DNA of 42,279 bases from Clostridia bacterium. Its GTDB lineage: Bacteria; Bacillota; Clostridia; RGIG7378. The translations under genes were made by a program, and so were the position numbers. Shown here piece by piece: positions 14,104 through 21,980 of this stretch. The notes under the pieces were generated by a model that was given only the letters and a program-made list of their open reading frames with translations, searched no databases and was not told where the DNA came from. Location of the stretch: positions 1 through 42,279 of the forward strand of contig JAFVXO010000023.1 of NCBI GenBank assembly GCA_017501105.1, in the 5' to 3' direction. Position 1 is the first letter of the stretch. Each line of letters begins with the position of its first letter.

Positions 14104-14120
14104 TATGTAGGGGAACTGGG

Positions 14121-14990
14121 CTAATCTTCCAGTCCTTTGAGAGCTGCGGCATCGGCGGGGCGTTCCTCCTTGGATGAGCCACGCTTAATAACCTTTACCT
14201 CATCGGCCTTAAACACAATCTGGTCCCCGTCCGGCCTACCGTCAATTCGCACCTTCACCTGCTCCTTGAGCAAGTTGTTCTCGGTAACTACGCCGCGACC
14301 GCAATCTGTATCCACCAGAGATCCTACCTTGGGCACCCGGGCCAGCAGGTCCTCATAGGCCTCGGACTCGTACTTGAGGCAGCACATCAGTCTACCGCAT
14401 GTGCCGGATATCTTGGTGGGATTCAGGGACAAATCCTGCTCCTTGGCCATCTTGATGGAAACGGGATGAAAGTCATTCATATAGGAATGGCAACATACTT
14501 GTCTGCCGCAAATGCCCAATCCGCCCATCATCTTGGCCTCGTCTCTGACGCCGACCTGACGCAACTCGATGCGTGTCTTGAACACCGTGGCCAGGTCCTT
14601 GACCAGGTCCCTAAAGTCCACACGGCCGTCAGCTGTAAAGTAGAACAGTATCTTGCTGCTATCTAATGTATACTCTACATCGATTAGCTTCATCTCAATG
14701 CCACGGGAGATAATTTTCTCCTTGCAGATTCGGAAAGCCTCCTGCTCCTTAACTCTGTTAGCCTGGTAGTTGTCCATATCCTCCTGGGTGGCCTTGCGGA
14801 TAACCTGCCTCAGAGGCTGGGTAATACGGCTGTCGTCCATCTCAGTGGGGCCAAAAGTTATCTTGCCACACTCCATGCCGCGGGCAGTCTCAACCACACA
14901 GCTATCTCCTACCCTCAGCTCCAGCTGGCCAGGGTCAAAATAATAGGACTTGCCTGAATTTCTAAATCTAACTCCTACTACCGTTGTCAA
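14121..14990 (-). CDS. ricT: RicT (YaaT), PSP1-domain regulator of RNA processing
   Basis: RicT is one subunit of the Ric (Y) complex, which works with RNase Y in mRNA maturation and influences sporulation and competence in Bacillus subtilis. The 289-residue protein has the PSP1 C-terminal domain and the iron-sulfur-related cysteine motifs GICGRQVCCH (about 158-167) and GTCGRLMCC (about 195-203). The start is TTG at 14990, 7 nt after GAGAGGT, and it follows a good promoter. It sits after gatD and upstream of the ferredoxin. Other Ric subunits are not in the window, but RNase Y is encoded at 40136. Confidence 0.95.
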   Translation of the reverse strand: MTTVVGVRFRNSGKSYYFDPGQLELRVGDSCVVETARGMECGKITFGPTEMDDSRITQPLRQVIRKATQEDMDNYQANRVKEQEAFRICKEKIISRGIEMKLIDVEYTLDSSKILFYFTADGRVDFRDLVKDLATVFKTRIELRQVGVRDEAKMMGGLGICGRQVCCHSYMNDFHPVSIKMAKEQDLSLNPTKISGTCGRLMCCLKYESEAYEDLLARVPKVGSLVDTDCGRGVVTENNLLKEQVKVRIDGRPDGDQIVFKADEVKVIKRGSSKEERPADAAALKGLED

Positions 14991-15018
14991 TGTAAATACC
15001 TCTCGATTTGATTCAATA

Positions 15019-15047
15019 ATTATAGCCTATCTTGATTCCTTGTGCAA
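15019..15047 (-). promoter_or_regulatory. Sigma-A promoter for ricT
   Basis: On the minus strand: TTGCAC (15042-15047), 17-bp spacer, TATAAT (15019-15024). It overlaps the last codons of gatD. Confidence 0.7.
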
Positions 15048-15800
15048 AATGCGGTTAATGCAGGACAAGCGGGCGATCTCCTCCGCAGTGGAATCCGGCA
15101 GCACTGCTATGGCTGCCTGGGCTGCGTCGTTTCCGTACTTGCGCTGTAGGGCACGGAGAATAAGCAGATCTGTAAGTCTGTAGTTCTTGGGCAACAAGCT
15201 GCCATGGAGATATGAGCCGAATATATTGCCATAGCACACTCCCTCGGTACCGTCCTGACCGTTGTTTCCCTGTCCCTGTATTACCTTGGCCAGTGGAGAC
15301 ACCCCGTTCCCCAGGAAGGTTTTACCCGAATGGCTCTCAAATCCCACAATATACGAATCTGTTGGCTCTGCTCCTTGGAGAGGAATGCAGTCACACACCA
15401 CGTTTCCAGGAATTCGGTCTGTACCGGCCTCTGTGCGCATGTCCAGAATTGACAATCCTGCCAGGGAATTGCCCTTGACGTCGGGATAGTACTCTCCCAA
15501 CATCTGATAACCGCTTGAAATCCCCAGAATTACGTTGCCCTCATTAGCAGCTGTCCGCAGGCCCTCTGCCTTGACCTGCATCATATCCTCATAGATGCTC
15601 TCGGTGTCCTGTCCTGCTCCCAGGAAGATAATGTCGTACTTGTCAGGTTCCAGAATATCCTGTCTGGACAGGTTGGTTACCTGGCAGGAAATATCCCTCC
15701 ACTGACACCTTCGCTCCAGGGCTATAACGTTGCCCTTGTCTCCATAGGTGTTCATCAGGTCGGGGTAGAGATGGCATATATTAAGAGTCATTGCACACAT
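15027..15800 (-). CDS. gatD: GatD-like glutamine amidotransferase lacking the catalytic cysteine
   Basis: GatD supplies ammonia to MurT for amidation of the D-glutamate of lipid II. The 257-residue protein keeps the family N-terminus (LNICHLYPDLMNTYGDKGN), the FLGAGQD motif (59-65) and the catalytic histidine in YLHG (H199). The nucleophile elbow reads GISSGYQ (93-99), where GatD proteins have an I-C-G-G-Y-Q elbow: serine 95 (codon at 15516-15518) replaces cysteine and serine 96 replaces glycine. Glutaminase activity is therefore doubtful. The rest of the frame is intact, arguing against decay. It starts right after murT (ATG at 15800; 15791 also possible). Confidence 0.88.
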   Translation of the reverse strand: MCAMTLNICHLYPDLMNTYGDKGNVIALERRCQWRDISCQVTNLSRQDILEPDKYDIIFLGAGQDTESIYEDMMQVKAEGLRTAANEGNVILGISSGYQMLGEYYPDVKGNSLAGLSILDMRTEAGTDRIPGNVVCDCIPLQGAEPTDSYIVGFESHSGKTFLGNGVSPLAKVIQGQGNNGQDGTEGVCYGNIFGSYLHGSLLPKNYRLTDLLILRALQRKYGNDAAQAAIAVLPDSTAEEIARLSCINRILHKESR

Positions 15801-15801
15801 G

Positions 15802-17196
15802 TTAATTCCAGAACTCCTTCATGTCGATTTTCTCCTGCAGAAAGCTGCGAACTGCCAACATGGCCGAGTAGGATGGCAGCACAACCAGTGTGCCTCCCTC
15901 CTCCATCTGCTCCAGAGCCCGCTGAACCACGATGGGAATGGAGCCTTCTCCATCCAGGGAATTGTCGTATACCACATCTGTGTCCAGTCCGGCATATTTA
16001 AGGCGTACCGCCATATCAGCGCCCCTGATGCCACAGGTGTATATAGCAGATAGGTTGTCCTTGATGGAGGACAAACATTCCAAATTAACATCCCACAACC
16101 AGGAAATGTCCTCTCCGTCGGAGATGTGATCGTTGACTGCAAAGCACAGTGTCATGGACTGATTAACGGAAATCAGGTAGTTAATTACCTGGTTAAGTCC
16201 CATGGAATTTTTTACCAAAATGGTACGGATAGCCTTGTTCCCAAAATGAACCGTTTCCATTCTGCCAAATCCGGGCTGGCTCTTGGACAATGCATGGTTG
16301 ATGTGATCTGGAGCTGCTCCTATGGCAAGCCCCATTCCGATAGCTCCCATGGCGTTGTAGATATTGAACAGACCGGACATATTGATGCTGCAGTTGTAGT
16401 TCTCCTGATCTACTCTGTAGCTGAAGGTGGCAGACTCCATAGTCAAGCTATATTCTGTCATTTCCACCTGAGGTGTGGGACGGCTGTATCCACACTGATT
16501 ACAGGCATAGCTGCCCAGGTGTCCGTAAGTGTTGTATGCGTAGTCCATTTTGGAATGGCAGTAGAGACAGTAACCTGCCTCATTCTCGCTATGGCTGGAA
16601 TCCACAATGTTACCATTGGAGTTGTCCATGCCGTAATAGATTGCGTTGTTTGGCAAATCCCTACCGATAGAGGCGCACAGCGGATCGTCGGCATTGAGCA
16701 CAAGTGTGGCGTTAACAGCCTTGGCCGCGCCGGTTTTGACCAGATTGAGTGTGGCAGTAACCTGACCGTATCTGTCCAGCTGGTCCTTAAAGAAGTTGGT
16801 GACCACCACCACTGCGGGATTGAGCTTGCCTGCCACCTTGGCAAAGGCTGCCTCGTCGCATTCGATAACTGCGTGGGTTGCTCCCTTGGATCGTCCCGAG
16901 ACCTTGACCCCCTCTGCAAAGCAGGCAACAATGCCTCGCTCCAGATTGGATCCCGACTTGTTGCTGATATATCTGACTCCCTGCTGCTCCAGTATGGATG
17001 ACATGAGCAGTCCCGTGGTGGTCTTGCCATTGGTGCCTGTGACCACATAGACCGTAAACTGGGATGCCAGCCTGGCCAAAATGTCAGGGCAAACCGACAG
17101 AGCCAGCTTGCCCGGAAGGGCTGTGGCTCCCCTGTGCATGGCTCGCAGCAGCCATGTTGTGACCTTACATATCCATAGGGCTAATAAGTATCTCAT
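15802..17196 (-). CDS. murT: Lipid II isoglutaminyl synthase subunit MurT
   Basis: MurT is the Mur-ligase-like subunit that amidates D-Glu in lipid II together with GatD. The 464-residue protein has an N-terminal hydrophobic start, the ATP-binding GTNGKTT (54-60), the NFFKDQLDRYG and NADDP motifs of Mur ligases, the MurT-specific four-cysteine zinc ribbon (CLYC and CNQC, about 209-233), and the C-terminal DUF1727 domain with SDGEDISWLWDVNLE, which carries the residues of the MurT active site. It is intact and normal in length. A sigma-A promoter lies upstream, divergent from the SpoVB-like gene. Confidence 0.95.
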   Translation of the reverse strand: MRYLLALWICKVTTWLLRAMHRGATALPGKLALSVCPDILARLASQFTVYVVTGTNGKTTTGLLMSSILEQQGVRYISNKSGSNLERGIVACFAEGVKVSGRSKGATHAVIECDEAAFAKVAGKLNPAVVVVTNFFKDQLDRYGQVTATLNLVKTGAAKAVNATLVLNADDPLCASIGRDLPNNAIYYGMDNSNGNIVDSSHSENEAGYCLYCHSKMDYAYNTYGHLGSYACNQCGYSRPTPQVEMTEYSLTMESATFSYRVDQENYNCSINMSGLFNIYNAMGAIGMGLAIGAAPDHINHALSKSQPGFGRMETVHFGNKAIRTILVKNSMGLNQVINYLISVNQSMTLCFAVNDHISDGEDISWLWDVNLECLSSIKDNLSAIYTCGIRGADMAVRLKYAGLDTDVVYDNSLDGEGSIPIVVQRALEQMEEGGTLVVLPSYSAMLAVRSFLQEKIDMKEFWN

Positions 17197-17237
17197 GTCG
17201 TCTCCGTTCCTGCGCTGTCAGGCGCATGTATCAACCG

Positions 17238-17267
17238 GAATATTATATACTTCGTCCGGCATAAAGT
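17238..17267 (+). promoter_or_regulatory. Probable sigma-E promoter for the SpoVB-like gene
   Basis: GAATATT (17238-17244), 15-bp spacer, CATAAAGT (17260-17267). Sigma-E sites have ATA about 16-18 bp before CATAnnnT; here the distance is 17. The expected start near 17274 leaves a short leader with GGGAG and then the TTG start. spoVB is sigma-E dependent in Bacillus subtilis. Confidence 0.55.
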
Positions 17268-17270
17268 AAA
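17242..17270 (-). promoter_or_regulatory. Sigma-A promoter for murT-gatD
   Basis: On the minus strand: TTTACT (17265-17270), 17-bp spacer, TATAAT (17242-17247). It overlaps the divergent sigma-E-type promoter, so the two probably compete. Confidence 0.65.
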
Positions 17271-17276
17271 CGAAGT
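17249..17276. promoter_or_regulatory. Inverted repeat in the murT/spoVB-like divergent promoter region
   Basis: ACTTCGT (17249-17255) and ACGAAGT (17270-17276) are exact inverted repeats 14 bp apart. They span the -35 and spacer of the murT promoter and the -10 of the opposite promoter, which would suit a shared regulator. Confidence 0.4.
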
Positions 17277-17297
17277 AACTCGGGAGCCTTTCGTCAT

Positions 17298-18911
17298 TTG
17301 TCAGTGAATTTTATTAAAAACTTCTCCGGATTTCGCAGGGAATCCGTGGCCTACGGTGCAGGCATACTGCTGTCCTCCTCACTGATACTGAACCTGCTGG
17401 GCATCTGCTACCGCATTGTGTTGGCCAGGTTAGTTGGGGCAGAGGGGTTGGCTATTTATCAGTTGACTATATCGCTGTATTCCATACTGTCCGGAATAGC
17501 TCTGGCCGGAGCCACTGCCGCTGTTTCCCAGGGAGCTGCTGCGCTGGCGGGAATGGGGCGTAACAGGGAGATTCCATCCCTGCTGTACCGGGCAATTTTT
17601 ACTTTCTTTGTGCTCTATACCCTATTGTTGACAGTGATTTTGCCCCTAAGTCCCTCCATTGCAGAACTGTGGCTGGAGGATGCTTCACGAGCTCCTCTTA
17701 TTGCACTGCTGTTCCCCTATATGCTACTGACGGGCGTCGAAAATATATACAAGGCACTGTTTCTTGGATTGGGAAAACCCCTGGTTCCCGGAGTGTCCGA
17801 GGTATTGGAACAACTGTTGAGAATCCTGCTGTTGCCGCCGGTGCTCAAGCTTACCGGAGCAATGCTCCCTGATGCCAAGGCCGCCTGCCTGTTAGTGGCA
17901 ATGTTTCTCGGGGAGATTTTCGCCTCTACGTTTATGATAATAGGCTACCTACGGAATCGACGCTCCATTTTGTCAGTCAATTCCACCCCTGTCTCCCATG
18001 GCAAATCCACAGTCCCGGTAGGGAAAATGATGTTGTCTATTGGACTGCCCATAACATTTACTGGCCTTGGCATACGGATTATTTCCTCTGCCTGTTCGGT
18101 GCTAATGCCCTATTGCCTCGTCCTATCGGGACTGACCCAGACCGAGGCGAATCAGCTATATGGAACCTTTACCGGAATGACCATGCCCTTGATGCTGATG
18201 TGCACTGCCCTGACCGGGCCTCTGTTCACGGCTGTTATGCCCCGCATTGCCAAAGCCGTTGCCAAAGGCGATATGCTGGTCTGCAGGCGCAAATGCGGCA
18301 AGGTTATTCACATTACCGGCCTGGTGGGCATGCCCTTTATGGCCATGCTGCTGGTGTGCGCTGAGGACTTATCCCTGCTGATGTACGGAGACAGTGCCGC
18401 CGGCTCATTGTGCGCCATGTTTGTTCCCTGCATAACTCTGTCCATGTACAGCAATGCCGCCATGTTCCTGTTGGGCGCCATGAGCGAAAACGCCAAATCC
18501 GGCGGCCTGGCCGTCCTCAGCGGTCTGTTGCAGATGCTGAACCTGTGGCTGGGACCGGTGGTCCTGTCAGGCGGCTTGGCCGGATACGCCCTGCTGGAAA
18601 CCTTCAACGATCTGCTGGTGGCAGGGCTGGGCATTGGCCTGGTATGTCGCCGCTCCGGCCTACGAATCATGTGGCGCAACTGGTTTGTGTCGCCACTGCT
18701 GTCGTCCTGTGCAGCCGGGCTCTGCAGCTACGGGCTGCATCGGCTGATGGGCACCACCGGCTCTCCCATGTGGGTAACCACACTGCTGTGCTGTGGCCTG
18801 CTGTTGGCTGTATATTTTCTCTTACTTATGTGCCGTGGCCTGCGGCCCAAGCAATACATCCGCTCCATGTTGGACCTGCCCCAGACCAAAAAAAGAGCAC
18901 CTGTATGCTGA
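17298..18911 (+). CDS. spoVB: SpoVB-like polysaccharide/lipid flippase (MATE/MVF superfamily)
   Basis: This 537-residue membrane protein with about 14 helices belongs to the MOP-exporter group that includes SpoVB (spore cortex) and other lipid-linked oligosaccharide flippases. Family-like features: YGAGILLSSSLILNLLGICYRIVLARLVGAEGLAIYQL at the N-terminus (residues 19-56) and a repeated AVMPRIAKA element in the middle. The start is TTG at 17298, 11 nt after GGGAG. The sigma-E-type promoter supports a sporulation role; paralogues with vegetative roles are common, so the symbol is provisional. Its stop codon lies in the loop of the terminator of the converging gene. Confidence 0.8.
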   Translation: MSVNFIKNFSGFRRESVAYGAGILLSSSLILNLLGICYRIVLARLVGAEGLAIYQLTISLYSILSGIALAGATAAVSQGAAALAGMGRNREIPSLLYRAIFTFFVLYTLLLTVILPLSPSIAELWLEDASRAPLIALLFPYMLLTGVENIYKALFLGLGKPLVPGVSEVLEQLLRILLLPPVLKLTGAMLPDAKAACLLVAMFLGEIFASTFMIIGYLRNRRSILSVNSTPVSHGKSTVPVGKMMLSIGLPITFTGLGIRIISSACSVLMPYCLVLSGLTQTEANQLYGTFTGMTMPLMLMCTALTGPLFTAVMPRIAKAVAKGDMLVCRRKCGKVIHITGLVGMPFMAMLLVCAEDLSLLMYGDSAAGSLCAMFVPCITLSMYSNAAMFLLGAMSENAKSGGLAVLSGLLQMLNLWLGPVVLSGGLAGYALLETFNDLLVAGLGIGLVCRRSGLRIMWRNWFVSPLLSSCAAGLCSYGLHRLMGTTGSPMWVTTLLCCGLLLAVYFLLLMCRGLRPKQYIRSMLDLPQTKKRAPVC

Positions 18912-18921
18912 ATACAGGTGC
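18889..18921 (-). terminator. Rho-independent terminator after the PC4-like gene
   Basis: A perfect 10-bp stem, GCACCTGTAT (18897-18906) with ATACAGGTGC (18912-18921), loop GCTGA, followed on the minus strand by CTCTTTTTTT. The left arm and loop encode the last codons and the TGA stop (18909-18911) of the opposing flippase gene. Confidence 0.9.
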
Positions 18922-18928
18922 TGCAGTA

Positions 18929-19267
18929 TCAGATGGTATCTGACTCCGGCGCATGGGGGGTGTCCTCGCCACGGAACTGATCTAAGCTGCGTCCGTTCTG
19001 TCCGGTGGCCACCTCACAGGGAAGCTGCTCCAGGTTGATGCATGACAGCAGGTCTCTGAGGTTCCTGATCTCTTCTCTGGTAAAGGTCATCCCCTTGCCT
19101 GCCTTGTCACCATTCCACTCCCTGATGTCAAACTTGGCCGGGTTGTCGTTCCAGCTGACAAGTTTGAGGCTTCTGGCCCATCCCTGCCTGACATTGGCAG
19201 AAATCTGCCCGTACTCTGCGATAACGTGACTAGTTACCTTGCGCTCCGAATTAGTTTGCTCTGACAT
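18929..19267 (-). CDS. PC4/YdbC-family single-stranded-DNA-binding-like protein
   Basis: This 112-residue protein carries the YdbC/PC4 (transcriptional coactivator p15) core: LKLVSWNDNPAKFDIREWN, then KGMTFTREEIRNLRDLL. YdbC-type proteins bind single-stranded DNA; their cellular job in Firmicutes is not well settled. The ATG at 19267 is preceded by GGAGG and lies about 36 nt inside the transcript from the promoter at 19310-19338, which excludes a longer start at 19309. The gene is monocistronic, with its own promoter and terminator. Confidence 0.88.
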   Translation of the reverse strand: MSEQTNSERKVTSHVIAEYGQISANVRQGWARSLKLVSWNDNPAKFDIREWNGDKAGKGMTFTREEIRNLRDLLSCINLEQLPCEVATGQNGRSLDQFRGEDTPHAPESDTI

Positions 19268-19309
19268 GTGTAAATACCTCCAAAAATAATGGAGATTACC
19301 GCATATCAA

Positions 19310-19338
19310 ATTATAAGCTCCCCCTCAGACCTGAACAA
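19310..19338 (-). promoter_or_regulatory. Sigma-A promoter for the PC4-like gene
   Basis: On the minus strand: TTGTTC (19333-19338), 17-bp spacer, TATAAT (19310-19315). Confidence 0.7.
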
Positions 19339-19360
19339 CCAAAAATTCCGACAACATTCG

Positions 19361-20743
19361 TCATTCCGCAGACTCAAGGGCTGAAATTGCCTCTACAATA
19401 GGCGCTAATGTGGTTCTGTAGAAGAGTAGTCCCGTATTGAATCCATCGTCGTAGAGCAGATATTGTGCCCCCTGTTCGTCGATGCTCTTAAAGCTCAGTT
19501 CCCTCTGGGTGCCGTCCTTGTGTTTATACGTGATAGTCAAGTAATCCCTTGACTCAACGGACAGCAGGTAAATCTCGTCTGCCTCTACCCACACGCCGCT
19601 GGTATACAGGTCCACAATCTGTGCGTACTCCACGGGCTGGCCATTTAGGGCATACTGATATTCTCCCTCCACAGCAGTGATGGTTATAATGTAGTTCTTG
19701 TCTCCCAGTTTGTATTCGAAGCTGTCCAGTTCCACCAATGGTGCGAAATACGCCACTGTAGCCACCAGTTCGAATGTGCTGATATCCAAAAATCCAAGGT
19801 CGTATTGGCCGACGGTGAACACATCATCCTCACCCTTGTAACAACCGAACAAATACCCTGTACCGGAGACCTCTCCCTGAGCCAACAGCAGTATCTGTGG
19901 CTCCTGTCCGTACCCCTGCACATAGAGCTCGTACTTGGGCTTGTCCAAGCCATATTTGGTCAAGTCTTCGCAGTCCGTCTCAATCACAGTTGTATACTGC
20001 AAGTTGACCAGATCGATCAGCAATTTGTCCTCGATGGTGGTCTGTTCTGCCTGAGCAGTAACAGGAGCAATCATAATCCAGCTCTTTTCTCCTCGGTTCT
20101 CCCTCCTGAGATGCCAGATTAGTTCGCCTTCTCTGACAAATGCTGCCTCCTGCACCAGGGCCTTCTGGTTTACAAACAAATAGTCCGAAGCCAGTTCCTC
20201 CACGGAGAACATCTCGATATCCTCCATAATGCCTGCATCCACAATGTACACGTGCTGGCCATTATCTGCAGTAGCATAGTATCCACTGCCTGTAGGTGTG
20301 CTGTCCCCAAGCAAAAACTCTACCACACCCTCTGCTGTGCCGTATTTAATCCGGGCTGTGGGGGAGTCAAATCCATATACAGATATATCGCTGTCAGGAT
20401 TCTCCATTATAGATGTGCCCTGAATCTTGAGGATAGCATTGCAGTACTTGTATGCGTAGAAGGGATACGCCTCAAAATCCGTGGGATGCTCCATCTCCCA
20501 TCTAAAATCCAGAGTAGCATCCTGGGAATACGTAAAAACGTAGGTGTTTGAGCTGTTGATTATTGTAATCTGAGCCAGATCCTCCTCACCGTAGGAGACA
20601 ATAGTCAGGTCGACTACATCCTGCGTACCATCCGGAGTCTCATCGCTATATATATCGAAGACGTGGAACAGCAAAAAGTAGGTGCCCACCAACGCTGCTG
20701 CCACCATCAATGTAATTAACAGAATAATATTGGATCTCTTCAT
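19361..20743 (-). CDS. DUF4340-domain protein, membrane-anchored
   Basis: This 460-residue protein has one N-terminal membrane segment (about 7-28) and a large extracytoplasmic part rich in beta strands. Two DUF4340-like repeats are recognisable, each with the pattern of a YGLDxP or YGFDSP turn followed by a short strand, then GDSTPTGSGYYA and GEVSGTGYLFGC (two matching G-TGYxxG elements). DUF4340 proteins often accompany GldF/GldG-type ABC transporters; no such genes are adjacent here. It follows the glycan-uptake operon but is separated from it by a terminator at 20842 and a possible promoter, so it is probably a separate unit. Confidence 0.8.
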   Translation of the reverse strand: MKRSNIILLITLMVAAALVGTYFLLFHVFDIYSDETPDGTQDVVDLTIVSYGEEDLAQITIINSSNTYVFTYSQDATLDFRWEMEHPTDFEAYPFYAYKYCNAILKIQGTSIMENPDSDISVYGFDSPTARIKYGTAEGVVEFLLGDSTPTGSGYYATADNGQHVYIVDAGIMEDIEMFSVEELASDYLFVNQKALVQEAAFVREGELIWHLRRENRGEKSWIMIAPVTAQAEQTTIEDKLLIDLVNLQYTTVIETDCEDLTKYGLDKPKYELYVQGYGQEPQILLLAQGEVSGTGYLFGCYKGEDDVFTVGQYDLGFLDISTFELVATVAYFAPLVELDSFEYKLGDKNYIITITAVEGEYQYALNGQPVEYAQIVDLYTSGVWVEADEIYLLSVESRDYLTITYKHKDGTQRELSFKSIDEQGAQYLLYDDGFNTGLLFYRTTLAPIVEAISALESAE

Positions 20744-20778
20744 CTTGGTCTAAATCCATCCTCTATAGAGCTGACTGT

Positions 20779-20806
20779 ATTCTACCACACAAGAGCACAT
20801 ACACAA
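20779..20806 (-). promoter_or_regulatory. Possible promoter for the DUF4340 gene
   Basis: On the minus strand TAGAAT (20779-20784) is preceded 16 bp upstream by TTGTGT (20801-20806). It lies between the operon terminator and the gene. Confidence 0.4.
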
Positions 20807-20841
20807 ATGATAAATTTGTTAGTTTTGGTTTCCTCAGTCAA

Positions 20842-20875
20842 AGAAAAAGACACCGCGCTCAAAAGCAACGGTGTC
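20842..20875 (-). terminator. Rho-independent terminator of the glycan-uptake operon
   Basis: GACACCG (20849-20855) pairs with CGGTGTC (20869-20875); on the minus strand it is followed by TTTTTCTTT. It is 48 bp past the last permease gene. Confidence 0.85.
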
Positions 20876-20922
20876 TAATCTTACAAGTAATTGGCTTGGC
20901 CTGGGGCCATATTCCATCTGAC

Positions 20923-21963
20923 TTAGCCAACAATACCGGATCTCTCAACAGATTCTACGAAGAACCTCTGAGTGAATGTATACAGTATAAACAGAGGTGC
21001 AATTACCAAAATACTGCCGATGTTGTTGATCTGGGAAGCAAGAGCGTTTGGAATGTTGCTCTGCTCCAGCGCAGACTTAAATGCCATCCAGTATGACTGA
21101 GCCAGTGAGTTCAGCACCTTGGACATAACCTTGATGTTCTCAAGGAATACTCCGGAGTAGTATGTATCAGTCCACTGCCAAACGAATGCGAACAGGAAGA
21201 TTGATACCAGAATGGATGTTGCGGAGGGCAACATAACCTGTACGAAGGTTCTGAGGCTTCCTGCGCCATCTACGTATGCAGCCTCTTCCAACTCCTTGGG
21301 GAGGTTACGGAAGTTCTGTCTGATCATGTAGACGTACAATCCGTTCTTGTAGCCCTGAGCTGTAAGACCAATCAGTGCAAAGGGAATTGCGCTGTCCAAC
21401 AGGTTAACTCTGGTGCGGAACAAATAGTTGACAATTCCGAAGAAGTCGAAGTTCTGCATGTGCAGAGAGTAGGTCAGCTGAATGGTCTGAGGCGGTACAA
21501 CCAGGCAAAGGATAACCAATCCAAACACCAGGTTCTTGCCGGGGAACTTGAACCTTGCAAATCCGTATCCAACCAGGGTACATGCAACGGTCTGGGTAAC
21601 GGCTGCCAGCAGAGATGTCCATACTGTGTTGATAATGATGTTGTTATCCATAGTCATTACCTGATCCTTAAGTACCAGGTCCCATATACTCTTCAATGTT
21701 TCCAAAGAGAAGTGTCTGGGGATATAAATAACTGTTGTGTCATAAAGGTCTGCCTGTGATCTGATTGCAACAGAGAACTTTACAAACAGAGGGTACAGGA
21801 TGATGAAGCAGATACCGAATACGATAACAAAGAATACAATGTTAAATCCGACCTTACCCAGCTTCTTCTTCATCTTGGCCTTCTGGCGTATCCTATATTC
21901 CGTAGGAGTAAGGACTTCGTGAGTTACAGGATCAATGTACTTGCTTTTTACTTCTGTAGACAT
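20923..21963 (-). CDS. Carbohydrate ABC transporter permease (MalG/UgpE type), second pair
   Basis: This 346-residue inner-membrane permease has six predicted helices after a cytoplasmic N-terminus of about 40 residues. The cytoplasmic EAA loop that docks the ATPase is present: EEAAYVDGAGSLRTFVQVMLP (about 226-246). It follows the 492-residue permease by 17 bp and closes the operon. With that partner it should form one translocation channel; the partner-specific binding protein and ATPase are not adjacent. Confidence 0.9.
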   Translation of the reverse strand: MSTEVKSKYIDPVTHEVLTPTEYRIRQKAKMKKKLGKVGFNIVFFVIVFGICFIILYPLFVKFSVAIRSQADLYDTTVIYIPRHFSLETLKSIWDLVLKDQVMTMDNNIIINTVWTSLLAAVTQTVACTLVGYGFARFKFPGKNLVFGLVILCLVVPPQTIQLTYSLHMQNFDFFGIVNYLFRTRVNLLDSAIPFALIGLTAQGYKNGLYVYMIRQNFRNLPKELEEAAYVDGAGSLRTFVQVMLPSATSILVSIFLFAFVWQWTDTYYSGVFLENIKVMSKVLNSLAQSYWMAFKSALEQSNIPNALASQINNIGSILVIAPLFILYTFTQRFFVESVERSGIVG

Positions 21964-21980
21964 AATCTCTTCTCCTTTCC

